From Ampelomyces quisqualis (lineage: Eukaryota; Ascomycota; Dothideomycetes; Pleosporales; Phaeosphaeriaceae), in the NCBI GenBank assembly GCA_018398575.1, contig JAGTXZ010000019.1:2542001-2606000 (forward strand): a stretch of 64,000 nucleotides of DNA. The letters run 5' to 3'. Below, in pieces: positions 10,293-21,879 of this stretch. Positions within the stretch are counted from its first letter, which is position 1. Every line of letters starts with the position of its first letter. The position numbers were made by a program, and so were the translations under genes. Under the pieces are notes generated by a model that saw only the letters and a program-made list of their open reading frames with translations, searched no databases and was not told the DNA's origin.

Positions 10293-12035
10293 TCATGCCC
10301 ATCGATGTTTCACCTTCAGACTCTTGTACTCGTCAATCTCATATTGCGTGGGTCGACTGGCGGCGTTGTCTCCGTATCGAATCTCATCCTGGCCAGGACA
10401 CCTCTCAAGCCTGAATCGATGAATCTGCTTCTCCTTGTCGACAAGTTCGAATCCTTTGATCGTATACAGTCCGTCGTAACGGAAGCCGATGACAGGCCGG
10501 TACTGATTATCGCGATGAAGATTTGCGGACCGAATGACTCGGATCTCGTTGCCTAGCTCGGCAGATCGGAGCATTTGTTGAGTGGCTTCAGTGGGAGTAA
10601 AGTCTTGTCCGTCTGTACCGCTATACACGATGGAGTCGCCATTATCTTCATCATTGTAGCCCCCTCCGCCTGACAGGACAATACTGTATGCCCCATTGTC
10701 CTTGTCTCCAAAGATCCCTCCTTGAGGTGAGCCATGTGCTCCGTCACGGACAAGGCACAGTTGGCTTGGCCAGCACTGACCGATGATCAGACCTTTGTCG
10801 CCATAGTATTTGGCTGTGGTTGGGTGTTTCGACCTGTACTTCGGGTCAAGCCTGTCGCTACCGCGGTTAGGGCCCTTGACGGTGATGATGCCTCTTAGAA
10901 CGTTCTGTTCAAAGTCCTCCCTTGTCCACCTGAGGTAAAGTTGGTAGCTGTCAGCTTTCAGGTCCGAAGGGAATTGAGTGTCTTCTTGAAAGATACGCGG
11001 TAGGCCATTTTCTTTATGCAGTATGCGTGCGAATCGCACAATGTACTTGTCAACGGGAAGATATATCTCGGCTTTGTGAACGAGATTGCGGAGCTCGTCG
11101 AACAGCTCTAGAAGCTTCGGGTTCTTAGATTCGACGTTGGACCTTTGTATCATCTTGTCCTCGCATCTTCCAATGCAGTTTTTGAGGGCCTCGAGTGAGT
11201 TGAGAGCCTGAGGACGCTTTTTCCTTATTTTGTTCATTTCGAGATTGTTGGATTTGATACCTTCGTACCACTTGGGAAGAGGCCCCACCGGATATCGTTC
11301 GACCTGTTGAACAAAAAGTGAAGGCGCGAGTTGCGTGTCCAAGTCTGTCGGTACTCGGGCAGCGCCAATTCTCGATGATTCGGCTACTGGTGGTGTAGCT
11401 GGTAATAAGGTTGGGATGGGCATGTTGTCTGAGAACGTGACACGTTTTCGTTTCCCTTTCCCTTTCTTTGAGCCACCATTATTAGTATTCAGCGAAAACC
11501 GTTGGAAGGATGATTTAGCGCCCGTGTTTCCATTTCGAATATGGCCATCAGATATCTCACTTTCGTTCGGGGTCGTTGAGTCTCCCGTCCATTCACCAGA
11601 TTCAGGCGAGGATATATCCATTGGAGTTGTTGACGAGTAATCGACATGCGCGTCAGTCTCAGGTGACGTGACACCTTGGTCCGACATCGTGACATCTTCC
11701 TTTGGTCCAAGAGCCCCGGGTGAGAGGTCTTTCTCAGTCGCAGTCAGATTCGACGCAGGCCATCGGACGGATTGCGGCGTACCATGAGGGAAAACGCTCA
11801 TATTCTTTGACGCCCACTTCTCAACAGTTGCATCGATATCCACACCCAGCTGCGCAGCTTTCGCGGCATTGACTCGCTTGGCTTCTTCTTGGTCTGTCAT
11901 CATCGCGTTGATGATATCTTGTAGCGCGCCTGGAGTGGCGTAGCCTTGGCGTGCAGTCTTGCGTTGTGCTTGCTGAAAAACCTCACGCTCACCATTGGGC
12001 TCATGGGGATCAGGTTCACGCTCTGTGTTAGGCAT
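10293..12035 (-). CDS. SRA-YDG domain protein (putative modified-DNA reader)
   Basis: A single-exon frame of 580 residues starting with ATG at 12035. The N-terminal ~280 residues are Ser/Thr/Asp-rich and disordered, with a basic patch (KKGKGKRKRVTF) that could be a nuclear localisation signal. A helical segment follows (~290-350). Residues ~425-555 match the SRA/YDG fold: GGIFGDKDNGAYSIVLSGG, YNDEDNGDSIVYSGT, then RYRPVIGFRYDGLY-like spacing with the YDG signature in GFRYDGLYTIKGFELV, and RFRLERCPGQ. In UHRF1 and plant SUVH proteins this fold flips 5-methylcytosine out of DNA. There is no RING, PHD or SET domain here, so it would act as a stand-alone reader. Binding specificity is not deducible. 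Confidence 0.8.
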   Translation of the reverse strand: MPNTEREPDPHEPNGEREVFQQAQRKTARQGYATPGALQDIINAMMTDQEEAKRVNAAKAAQLGVDIDATVEKWASKNMSVFPHGTPQSVRWPASNLTATEKDLSPGALGPKEDVTMSDQGVTSPETDAHVDYSSTTPMDISSPESGEWTGDSTTPNESEISDGHIRNGNTGAKSSFQRFSLNTNNGGSKKGKGKRKRVTFSDNMPIPTLLPATPPVAESSRIGAARVPTDLDTQLAPSLFVQQVERYPVGPLPKWYEGIKSNNLEMNKIRKKRPQALNSLEALKNCIGRCEDKMIQRSNVESKNPKLLELFDELRNLVHKAEIYLPVDKYIVRFARILHKENGLPRIFQEDTQFPSDLKADSYQLYLRWTREDFEQNVLRGIITVKGPNRGSDRLDPKYRSKHPTTAKYYGDKGLIIGQCWPSQLCLVRDGAHGSPQGGIFGDKDNGAYSIVLSGGGGYNDEDNGDSIVYSGTDGQDFTPTEATQQMLRSAELGNEIRVIRSANLHRDNQYRPVIGFRYDGLYTIKGFELVDKEKQIHRFRLERCPGQDEIRYGDNAASRPTQYEIDEYKSLKVKHRWA

Positions 12036-12610
12036 GCTTGCGATGAGAGATGTGAGGTTGAAGGTCGGCGTGAAGTAGAGACGGTCAAATGCTTGAGACA
12101 GATGTCGCGAGGTGGCAACCGCTGATTAAAGCGATATTGCGCGCATTTAAATAAGATGACAAGGTTTTGTGTGTTGGCTGGTCACTGTTTGTTTGCTTGT
12201 CTCGCTTGCGTAATGCGGTGAGTTGTCGTCGCAAGCAGTCGTCGCAAGCGAGCTGCCACCAATACCGTAGTTTGATAATAGATCTCGAGGTGACGCTGTT
12301 GAACTTGACAGTATTTTGTAGTAGAGGAGATGTGGAGTATCAAGTATGAAGACTTTAATGTGTGATAATAATAGAGGCACGAGATCCCCGCGCCAAGGAC
12401 GCGCTATGTGGGACGCGCTATCACGTGCTTCGAGCATGTGTGACCCTCACCATATCCTTCCGATTACGCCACGATAAATGTGGCTTGCAATCATGAATCC
12501 GTCTCTATATGCTATGGGACACATCTATGCCTCTGCAAACTGCTTGCTATGTTCAAGGCCGTCTCGATGCCCTCACTACAACGCAAATAATACATGGGAC
12601 ATTGATGCTC
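12036..12610. other. Intergenic
   Basis: A 575-bp stretch between two minus-strand genes. It should hold the SRA promoter and the PAF-acetylhydrolase 3' UTR; I see no further feature. Confidence 0.4.
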
Positions 12611-14256
12611 TTATCGCTCATCGTCTTTCACGACCTGGCCCAACGCCTCACCTTCAACCATCGCGTCCCCGGGCCCGGAGCCTACCTTACCACTTCCAAC
12701 TCTCTCCATAGATGTGCCGATGAGGCTCTCGCCCTCCGTGCGATCAAGGCCATCTTCTGTGTCAGCGCTCAAGTTGACCCAGTCTCGCACGCTGTCTTTC
12801 GACCTGCTCAGGATAGTCGTATCTTGCGCGACGCTCTTATCTCGCGAATCGTATTCGCTAATCTCTAAGTCTTGTGCGCTCGTGCTGGCCACACAAATAC
12901 CACTGTCGCGCATGACTTGCAGGATAGCGCGAGTGTTGAGTTTTAGAACGCGCTCTGGCTCCTTCACGCCAAACATCTTGGTTGTTAACCACGGAAAGAG
13001 GACACCAAAGTCACTCTGGGATAGATGCGCTGACGATATGGGGTAGAAGATGTGCGGGCCAGGCTGGCATGCGTGCTTCGACTTCACATCCTTTGGCTTA
13101 GCAAGTGTGCGCTTGACCTCGTGGAAGTTGGACTTCCAATTGTAGAAACTTTCGCTCAGAATCGCGAGCAGATTCTTGCCGCCATTGGCACTATCGTACG
13201 AGGGCATAGGCTTCAAGCGCAGCCATGCCGTATCCGGGCTCTGTATGGGAAGCGTCCATAGATCTAGAAGGATCACAGGGTTCTCGGGTGTAACCTGACG
13301 AATTATGCTCGAGTCGGCAGACGGTATGTAGAGTGGCTTGTAGCCTGCCACGTTGCCTATCTCTTGCCGCGAGTTCCAATAAATTGACTTGAGGAAAAGT
13401 ACCATCGTCGATGCACCGAAAGAGTGGCCGGCGAAGCTGATTGCCCCCGGCTCATGGACATTCAGAACATTAGAGAACATGGTCAATAGTTCCTTCCCAC
13501 CTTTCCAAGACCGGTCATGCGTTACGTTGCGCAGCTTTCGTCCTTTGTCTATCTTCAACAATGCATCGTGTATCAGTCCCACCTCTGTCAACCGAATGCG
13601 CAATTGTTCATCGCGTGCCTTATACACTTCTGTGCTTGGATGATGTGCAATCTTCCTGTATTCCACACGCTTGAGCTTCTCCTTTTCGTCTGGGGTATTG
13701 TGTATGGACAGAGGCGAGCTGCCATCGCGGTGGTCCGGCGCAACAACCACCACTCCATGGCTGGCTAGCGAGCCACATATGTGCGAATATGCGTTTCTTG
13801 AGCCGCCCAGGCCGTGTGAGAACACCATAACAGGCCAGCGCTTGGAATTTGTAGGTGGTTCGAGGAGGTCGGCGTTCTGGTGTACTGGCATGGAGATGAA
13901 GTATAGCAATTGTGGTATTAGGCTGGTGATCTATTAGCACTGCTTTCCAATTTCATTCGTCTGTATACTTACGAGAATACACTCGCGAACGCGCTGTTAG
14001 CCCCCAAGAATTTCGCATAAGCACTAATGTACTCTCTTTGTGGGCTGGGAATCCATGTGACACCCCTTTCGTTGCTCTCCTCCTTCGCCGGATAGAAGAC
14101 TCGGAAGGCTACCGTAGGCAGATCGCCAGGCGTAGGTCGCATGCTGGGGTTCTCTAGTTCGCTTGTTGGTATCTCAACATCCACTGATCCAACTTTGTAT
14201 GGCCCGGTATGCGTCGGGAACGCGGGCGTCGGGTTGATGTGTTTAAGCCATGTCAT
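12611..14256 (-). CDS. PAF-acetylhydrolase-like phospholipase (alpha/beta hydrolase)
   Basis: Exons 14256..13973 and 13922..12611, with a 50-nt intron 13923..13972 (GTAAGT donor, GATCACCAG acceptor). The start at 14256 (MTWLKHINPTPAFPTHTGPY) matches the usual family beginning; an in-frame upstream ATG at 14358 would add 34 residues. The oxyanion segment VMVFSHGLGGSRNAY, the nucleophile elbow AGHSFGAST (around residue 265), a conserved Asp in VILLDLW and a His in SAHLSQSDFG give a full Ser-Asp-His triad. The C-terminal ~100 residues are low-complexity. Family members hydrolyse short or oxidised sn-2 acyl groups of phospholipids. No signal peptide is seen, so an intracellular site is likely. 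Confidence 0.85.
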
Positions 14257-14963
14257 GTTGACGGCTGTCAGAGCACTCGATGTGCGAACGGCCGGTGAGA
14301 TGGCGGCGATAAGGGATCTATAAGCTCGTGAGAAAGACACTGTGGGTGTAGTATACACAGGTCCTTCGGCAAGGTACAGGATCTAGATACGAATGAGGTT
14401 CTCAGAAGAAGGATATTGCTACAGAGAAAGGAAAGAGCAGCGACTGGCGACATATGAGGCGCAGGAGCGACAGGGTTGGTCAGTAACGAGTTACGAAGGC
14501 AATGTAGTGACGCAAGTGAAAAAGCCGTCTCAATTTGCACTAATGCCAGGATCCTGCCGGAGCATGCGACAGTGAGCAGCTGGATTCGGACGCGTTCCAG
14601 CGGACAATGGAAGTTTTTGCAGTCGAGTAAAATAAAAAAGTCGCAGATTGCGGTAGTTCAGAATTGCATCCAGCAGCATCCGGTGGCGCACTATCAACAA
14701 GCTGTGAATGTCGTTGCAGGTTGATCGCGTTGTCAGTGCCACCATGACGAAGCGTTAAGATGTGGCGGTGGCGCTAAGGAATTTAGCGTCCGCGTCGAGC
14801 ATGTGACACATCCTTCACCCGAACGCCGACAGGCAGAATAGAAAATATGTAGCGACGTGTAGTTGACCCTTTTTAGAGTGTCCAGGAAATCAAACGCTGT
14901 GTATCTTCGAGTTCCCAAGTGTTGCAGATCAGGACGCCGTGATAAAGCACATGGCATCGCACG
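14257..14963. other. Intergenic between PAF-acetylhydrolase and Rab4-like genes
   Basis: A 700-bp stretch that includes the optional 5' extension of the PAF-acetylhydrolase up to 14358. No other gene or clear element is visible. Confidence 0.4.
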
Positions 14964-16089
14964 TCAGCAGCAGCCGCCTTTCCTCCGTCCACCACTCAAT
15001 GTAAACACTTCCTGCCAATTTCCCAGCGTCCCGCCACCCTTCTTCCCCCTCTTCCTGTATCTGACACCCTCGTCGCCAAGTCCGCTCCCGATACTCCCGG
15101 CGCCATCGTCCCACCCCAGATCCCCATACTGTATTCCGCTGGCGGGGTCGTCCGGGTCGATCTCGCCTAGCTCGATCTTGGTCAGGATTATGCGCGCTAG
15201 TCTGTTGAACAACTCGTCGACATTTTCCCCATTGAGGGCGGAAACCTCGACAGCGACGGGTATGCCGTTTGACCCAGCCCACCGCGATGCAGTCTCGGCG
15301 GGCACCTCGCGGCCGTCTGGCGCGACCGTGTACGAGGAGTGGAGGTTGGCGTTGAGCGAATGTGCGCGACTCGACTGTGAAGAGGGTGTGGGCGGTGGCA
15401 GATTGCTCTCTGACGACCGTGTGCTGCCGTAGCTGCCAAAGTAGTCTCTCTCTGAGCTGGGCGGCGGCTGCCCCTCTACTACGTCGGCCTTGTTTCCTGC
15501 CAGTATGATTGTGATGTCTGGTCCTGCAAGCGCCCGCGCATCGTTTAAGAATGTTTGCAATTGCTCGAAGCTCCGCCAGCTGCTGACGTCGTAGACCAGT
15601 ATGGCACCAGCTGCTCCTCGATAGTACGATCGCGACACTGAGCGAAAGCGCTCTGTGCCTGCCGTGTCCCAGAGTTGAAGTTTTATGCGCTTGCGATTCG
15701 ACGAGTTTGCTTTTCGGTCGGCAATGTGGACAATCTTGGAGGAGAACTCGACGCCGATGGTTTGTGATGATAGCACTCTCCCTAGCCTTGTCAGCGTACC
15801 ACCTTGTCCGCTGGAATTGTTCCATACATTCACTCTTGACGAAGCGGTGTAAAAGACATGATCTGATCTTGGCGTTGGCAAACGTCTCTAGGGGTTTCTT
15901 GTCGCAACACTTACTTGCCAGCACCACTGGGTCCTAGTAGTACGATCTTTGCTAGGTAGTCATACATGCTCCCCAACTCCTACGATGCATTAGTTCGTCT
16001 TCTGCTGGCCGGAAGACTCCCATACCTACTTGCACCGGCGGCTCATCACTTCTCGTACTCGCGTTCGAGACCGCACGATTTCTCCCCAT
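14964..16089 (-). CDS. Rab4-type small GTPase with internal insertion
   Basis: Four exons (16089..16030, 15979..15915, 15862..15828, 15781..14964) encode 325 residues; introns are 50, 52 and 46 nt. Splicing assembles the G1 P-loop GPSGAGKSC, the effector loop SSQTIGVEF, G3 WDTAGTERF, G4 NKAD and G5 SAL. The C-terminus has GEIDPDDPASGIQYGD, which resembles the Rab4 tail, and ends in GGCC, a double-cysteine geranylgeranylation site. Two oddities: the G3 glutamine needed for GTP hydrolysis is Thr, and about 55 Ser/Pro-rich residues are inserted between G4 and G5. Rab4 acts in endosomal recycling; yeasts lack a clear orthologue. Activity changes are inference. Confidence 0.9.
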
Positions 16090-17077
16090 GTTGATTGGCT
16101 TCTAGATTCCGCCTCAAAAGCTGGTCGCAAAGGTTGCCTATGCAGTCTGACGGCTACGAATGGCAAGCAAAATCGCAATGTAGGACGGTGCAGTGGTGCT
16201 GTGTTGTGCTGAAAGTCTTGGCTTATCCACGGTGATGCTAACCGCGGCTCGTGGATGCTGTCACGCGGTGATCTGCTAGCTTCATCCAGAAGGCGGTGTC
16301 TGACACTTCACAACAGACGCCGTCGCGTCGACAATCTCCACCATTCCTTTCACACACGGCTCATTGCAATGAATATCGTCGTATATTGAATTGTATTACA
16401 CTCTTGGTGTGAACGCTAACTTCGTCCAAGGCCTGGGTATCATGGCCCGGCAGCAGTTGTGGCAAGTTGTTTGTTAACCGGGTTCGAAGAGTGCGCAAAA
16501 AGCCAACGTCTTGAACTCCACGCTTATTGGACCAGTTCAAGCCATTCAGAGTGTAGTGTGGTTGGAGCATCCACGCTTTACGTCTTGGTGGTGAGAGATT
16601 CAAGCAAGTTGTGCGAAGATGTTCAGATGCCTACGTGTTTTAGTGAAGACACAAAGACCACGCGTATGTCGGGAGCACTGATTTCGAATTTCTTACTATA
16701 GGACTATTGAGTGAGCGTTAGTATCGTATTTTCTTTTGACTCAGGGCTCGGCGTACCTGATGAAATGTGAACTATGCTCTTCAATTCTGCCTCCCATTTA
16801 AATATAGTTTGCGCTATACTAAACAGGGATCATAGCGTCCTACTCTAGCGTCAGCCTGCACGTGCAATAATGAACACATCAATCAAGCCTACGCTTGCCG
16901 CGAAAAATATGACAGCAACTTGAGGATTCTATCATGTGAACAACATGACGGATAGGTTGAACTGAGATTCCAAACTGCACTTAAAAGCACAATAGATGTG
17001 GCAACTCAATCACATCTGAAAAGACACACAGTGCATGAAAAGCACAACAAGCATAGTGGCATCTAGCTCTAAGCTGC
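16090..17077. other. Intergenic, entry into AT-rich accessory block
   Basis: The first ~250 bp should be the Rab4 promoter. From about 16.6 kb the sequence becomes AT-rich, with many stops in all frames. No gene is supported. Confidence 0.45.
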
Positions 17078-19770
17078 TTAACTGACACTCGATCCCGAAA
17101 AAAGCCTGGTGCTTCTATCCCGACGTCCAGAATCATAGATCTGTAAGTCATAGTCTTTCGATGCCAGTTCTGCCGCATGCTGCAGCGCTGTTTTTCTAGA
17201 CGCGTCCTCTGCATTTATCTGAACGCCGCCAACACAGAGAAGATAGCGCAGATATTCTTCGGTCACGGGTCCACTAATCGCAGAACAGTGTAACATTGTC
17301 CTGCTTTGCAAGTCTTTCTGTGTCAGATCGACACCGTGTTCCCTTGGGATCTTCAAAACTTGAACTTCGCATTCCAACGTCAAAGCGTACAAGTACCCTA
17401 GGTTTTGTCCAAAGTTGTCGGCAAGTAAAGAGTTTCCTTTGATGGATAGTATCAAATATTAGATGCTAATATTTATTCCCAGCCCATACCCTTCGACGTA
17501 GCTGATCAACGGTAAAACACTAGATACGCTTAGCTCTTGACTATCTACTCCCTTGTCGAGCAGCAGTTGTGTTGTCTCAATCTGAACGTTGAAAGTCCTA
17601 CACAACAGATAGTAAAGCGAATGTTTACCTAAAGTGCCCTTTGACGCTACTAGGCTTAATCTTCTTGTTACGGCTGTTTCTAGTAGAACGGTGATTATTG
17701 TATAGTTTCCACTTCGTGCAGCGTGGTGAAGAGTATCAAGTCCTCCATTTTTCCGGTAAGGCAGGGTCAACTCCTAGGAAAGTAGAACAGTGACCGCCTC
17801 GTGGTCGCAAAATCGGCTGGTAAGGTGCAGTGCGTTCTGCTGCTTCAAGTTCCTCTTGATCGGATTTGCTCCACTGGATACTAGTCTGTTGACCAACCAC
17901 AGACTTCCAAATTCTCCATTCCCTTGCTATCGTATCGTGAGGCGTTAGCGCCGTTCTTGAGTAGGAGCTTAACATTGGCTTTACGGCTCTCAGCTGCAGC
18001 CGCACTGAAAGCGCTGCTGTAGAGACCGCCCGGCTTGTTGAAATCAGCACAATTATCAATAAGCAGCTGTACTATTGCCTGGTAACCTACAGCCAAAGCT
18101 AACTGGAGCGCAGTGCCGTACTTACTACCTTGCGCGTGGACGTCTGCCTTGTTTTCGAGTAGCATCTTGACTATCAGCTCGTGGCCTTCTTATAAAGCTG
18201 CTTGGAGTGGGTTGCCTTAATATCCACTCTGTGCATTGGTATCAGCGCCTGCTTCGAACAGCGTCCGGATTACCTGCTCGTGGCCTTTAAGCGAAGCTTC
18301 ATGGAGTGCGTTGCCGTAGCGTCTGTCGCGTGCATTAACCTCAGCGTCTTAGTCCAGCAACAGCTCCATAATTGTATTCAGGCCTAGAAGCGCTGCATAT
18401 AATAAAGCGGCGCTGCTACAATTCCTAGACCTAAGACCTGGGCTTAGATCTGATTGCATCCCAGGACTGTGCGGATTATACAACCGAATCCAGGCGACGT
18501 ATGTAGGGTTTTCTGTAGACATAAGACCCATCGCTTTCTAACTCAATCTTTCCATGTCCTCTCCTGTTTGCCCAAGATAACTGCTCCAGAGCTCTGCCGC
18601 ATACCGTACCAGCGCCGATGGCCCGATGTCTTAATAACTTCTTTCAATAGTAGTCGCTGAAAATATAGCAGGTACTTTAAACAGCTATCCATCATCACAT
18701 CGTAAATTTCAACTTCATGCATATTGTATTGCTTTGCAGGATCCTGCTTAATCCTGTCAGAGACTAGGTACGGAGTATTCCTAGACAGAATAGTGTGCCA
18801 GAGGATTAGTCTATTGGGCAGCCTCTAATCTTCCTTTAGACTCAATTGTTAAGATTGTGACCAAAATCGAGCAGATGTTCAGTGCTTCTAGCGGATCCTC
18901 TAGTACTTCACCGCGGTCGAATGCCAGGTCGCGCGCCACGTCAATAGCAACGACTTCTGAAACATCATCTACTAACAGCGGCCGCGCAGAGAACTTTAGC
19001 TACTGCAGGATGCGTATCGCGTACTCCCAGTCTTTTTTACTTCTGGCAGTGAGATTCTAGTTGTATGCCTGGTCCAACGTTTGCGGCAAAGTTGCCAGCA
19101 ACTTGCGCAGCGTCGCTCAATTGCGACACTTGCTACCTGACGCATCGAGCTGACAAACAGCCCATAAAAACCTCCATTATCGTCAGCTTTAGCTCTGAGG
19201 GTAGCTGTGTGAACACAAGTACATCCTGCGAGCTCTTGCATTAGTGCAGCCTCAAGCTCTTGTCTGACAGCAGCTTCTTCGTTCTATTCTGCTAAAGGCT
19301 CATAGTCAAACAGCCTTTGTTGAACGTATCGCTGTGTATCCTTGTCCATTACTTCCCTCTGAAGACAGATAGTGTCCTCTTCCTTGACATAACTCCCCAA
19401 AGCGCTTTCGATGTCTCGCTCTTTGGGGCTGGTCATAAGCAGATGCATATTTTCAAGCTGCCACTCAGCCACTGTTTTAAGCACGTCTATCAGCTCTCGG
19501 CGTTGCGTACATTCTTCAAGCGCATAAAGAATAACGTAAACTTGCGCAAATACTTGCATCGCCTGTCGTGTCACGTCTAGAAGCGCATGCAGTGATGGCT
19601 ATCGTTGTCGGTTCTCGCAAGACTAAAACAATCCATCGACGCCTTTGCATATCGTAAACGATCGCTACAGGAACTGGCTGAGCAACGACCAAAGCATTAG
19701 CTCTGGGTCTTATGTCTGTGCATAGTTCAAGTCGAAGTAGAAGTATTATTGCGCAGGATTAGCCATGTCC
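17078..19770 (-). pseudogene. Decayed NACHT-ankyrin (NLR-like) gene
   Basis: Read on the minus strand, fragments follow the order of fungal NACHT-ankyrin proteins but are broken by many stops and frameshifts. YFYFDLNYAQT and LWSLLSQFL (near 19.7 kb) come from the NACHT region, then VYVILYALEECTQRRE (Walker B-like) and LHLLMTSPKERDIES, LPQTLDQAY, RPLLVDDVSEVVAIDVARD, LAHYSV, and a helical region at 18.5-18.7 kb. Ankyrin units follow from 18.5 to 17.1 kb (RYGNALHEASLKGHEQVI, KYGTALQLALAVGYQAIV, LDTLHHAARSGNYTIITVLL). The P-loop and N-terminal effector domain are not found. Intact relatives act in heterokaryon incompatibility and innate-type responses; this copy cannot encode a full protein. Confidence 0.85.
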
Positions 19771-20695
19771 ATGGCCTAGCAGTCAGCCCAGAGAGTAAAC
19801 GCTGTTTGAACAGCGCCATCAAAGCCATCTCAACGTCGATCTTGTGCAGTTGCTAGAACGCAAGGAAGAACACAATGTCTTCAAGGCGGATTTCTAGCTC
19901 AAAACCAGTCTCCAAAAATCGTGTGCACGGATCAGAGCGGTGGCCAAAGACACCGCCGCTCAATTGAACCAAGGTAGGGCTAACATAGTTAACATTGTTG
20001 GCATGAATATAATAAGGCCAAGGCGGCAGAGAGATACCTAGGCGTCAAGATTAAAAGCAGCCCAGACATAGAGCAGCCCAACCGCGTCGCCCAATCAGGC
20101 TACAATGAGCCTGAGGCAAAAATCATCAGACGCAGGCTTCAGCCGTGCACTTCACCGCACTGTATTGCATCCAGGGTATCAGGCACACAAAGGTCAAAGC
20201 TCTCAAGGCGCAATCAGTATAACCTTCTGCAGCGCTCACAACTCAATTAATATATGAACAAGGCTAGCATTTTTTTTCATTCCCTCTCGTCTCGTATTAT
20301 CTCCTCTCCTCGTCTGCCAAGGCATCCGTCCTCTCTTTCATTCCTAGCCCATCTCACAATCCGTGTCTCCATCTTCACAAAAAAAAAAGCCAAACCTACT
20401 TCTGGGAGATACAGATCCCACAAGCTCCAACGTGCCCTACGCCAACGCCTTGTTGTAGCACCGCTCGTCGCACGAGCAAATGCGCACAGCCGACCGCATC
20501 CAGGCCAATGCCGATCATGTATGACCTGCATAGCCGCTCCGCAAAACAAGGGTCCCACAGCACAAACTGATCTACGTCTAATCGGCTTGTGTAACGTCAC
20601 TGAAATTTTTGCACCAATCACGCCTGACTCGAAGCACCACTAAGTTTCTGTTGCGCAAAGCCTGACGTCTACGGTCTAGGTATCTTCCATGTATG
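19771..20695. other. AT-rich relic DNA and ladA 3' flank
   Basis: From 19771 to about 20250 the sequence is degraded; a plus-strand stretch near 20020-20240 stays open (KAKAAERYLGVKIKSS) without a recognisable family and could be a transposon scrap. Base composition returns to normal after about 20260. Confidence 0.35.
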
Positions 20696-21879
20696 CTAAT
20701 CCAAGCTCTGAATCTGCACTTTAATCGCGCCTGTCTTGGGATCTGCCGCGGTCTTGAACGCTTCGACTGCGTCTTCCAGATTGAATCTGTGCGTGACCAA
20801 CTTGCTGAGATCAATTACTCCGCTTTTGACGAGCCGTATTGCCTTGGGCCATGTGTTGCAGTAGCGGTATTGGAACTGGAGGTCGACTTCGCGTGTTGAA
20901 AGACGCATGAAAGGAATCTTCATCTCGTTCTTCCCCACGCCAATGACGAAGACTTTGCCGCCGAACTTGACGGCGTGGATGGCGCTGTTGATGCTGGACT
21001 CAACACCCGTGCATTCCATTGCGATGGCGGGCTCGACGCCTTCCATTTTGGCGATGACAGCGTCGCGGAAGTCGTCTGGCGAGTGCGAGAATTCGACTTT
21101 GTGAGTTACGACGCTCGGAACGAGCTCTTTTGCAAACTTGAGGCGGCCCTCGTCAATATCGGTGATTACTATGGGTGCGGCGCCTGCTGCACGACAGCAG
21201 AGAAGAGTGACTAGGCCGATCGGTCCGGCACCGCAGACAACGACGGGGTCTCCGAGGCGCACGTTTGCGCGGTCCATACCTGCCAATGCGACTGATAGGG
21301 GTTCCAGCATTGCGCCGTCTTCGAAAGTGAGGTTGTCGGGAAGCTTGTGGCACCACATGGCTGGATGCTTGAGGTATCGGCGCAAAAGGCCAGTGACTGG
21401 TGGTGTTGATAGAAACTGCACTCGCTCGCATCCATTGTAACGGCCTGTCAAACACGGTTCGCATTGGTGGCAAATGACGTTGGGCTCGATTGCGATGCGG
21501 TCACCAGCTTTGAGAGAGGATACCGAGGGGTGGACAGCGAGGACAGTACCGGCAGATTCGTGGCCGAGGATGTGTGTGTCTTCGACAATCATCGGTCCAA
21601 TGCAGCCCTTTCACATGTTAGTCTAAGATCCTCTTCTGAGAGAAAAGCAATAACGCAAGAAATCGCTGCACTTACCGCATGCCAGAAGTGGATGTCAGAT
21701 CCGCAAATTCCCGTGCTCTTCACGTTCAGCAGGACTTCTCCTTCCTTCAGATCTCCGCCCTTCTCAACCACCTCCAGACTTGGCTCAGCTTCTGCCACCC
21801 ATAGATCGTGCGCAGGATTTGTATAAACACCGATGTTCGCCTTTGTGGCCTTGACCTCGGTGACAGCTGTCGAGCTCAT
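20696..21879 (-). CDS. ladA: L-arabinitol 4-dehydrogenase
   Basis: Exons 21879..21676 and 21607..20696 encode 371 residues; the 68-nt intron 21608..21675 has a GTAAGT donor. It is a zinc medium-chain dehydrogenase: catalytic-zinc residues in CGSDIHFWHAG and GHESAG, the structural-zinc cysteine group in NVICHQCEPCLTGRYNGC, a Rossmann motif GAGPIGLV, and NAD-specific Asp in VITDIDEGR. The stretches LSTPPVTGLLRRY, AMECTGVESS and LQFQYRYCNTWP are those of fungal Lad1/LadA rather than xylitol dehydrogenase. The enzyme oxidises L-arabinitol to L-xylulose in cytosolic L-arabinose catabolism. A CreA-type GCGGGG lies at 22006-22011 upstream. The closest alternative is a sorbitol or xylitol dehydrogenase. 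Confidence 0.92.

Noticed and set aside
16480..16500. Possible tRNA B-box (GGGTTCGAAGAG)
   Set aside because: No cloverleaf could be formed with upstream sequence, and the region is otherwise decayed.
20020..20240. Possible transposase or reverse transcriptase fragment on the plus strand
   Set aside because: It is open for about 70 codons but lacks any catalytic motif, so I only note it as unidentified relic sequence.
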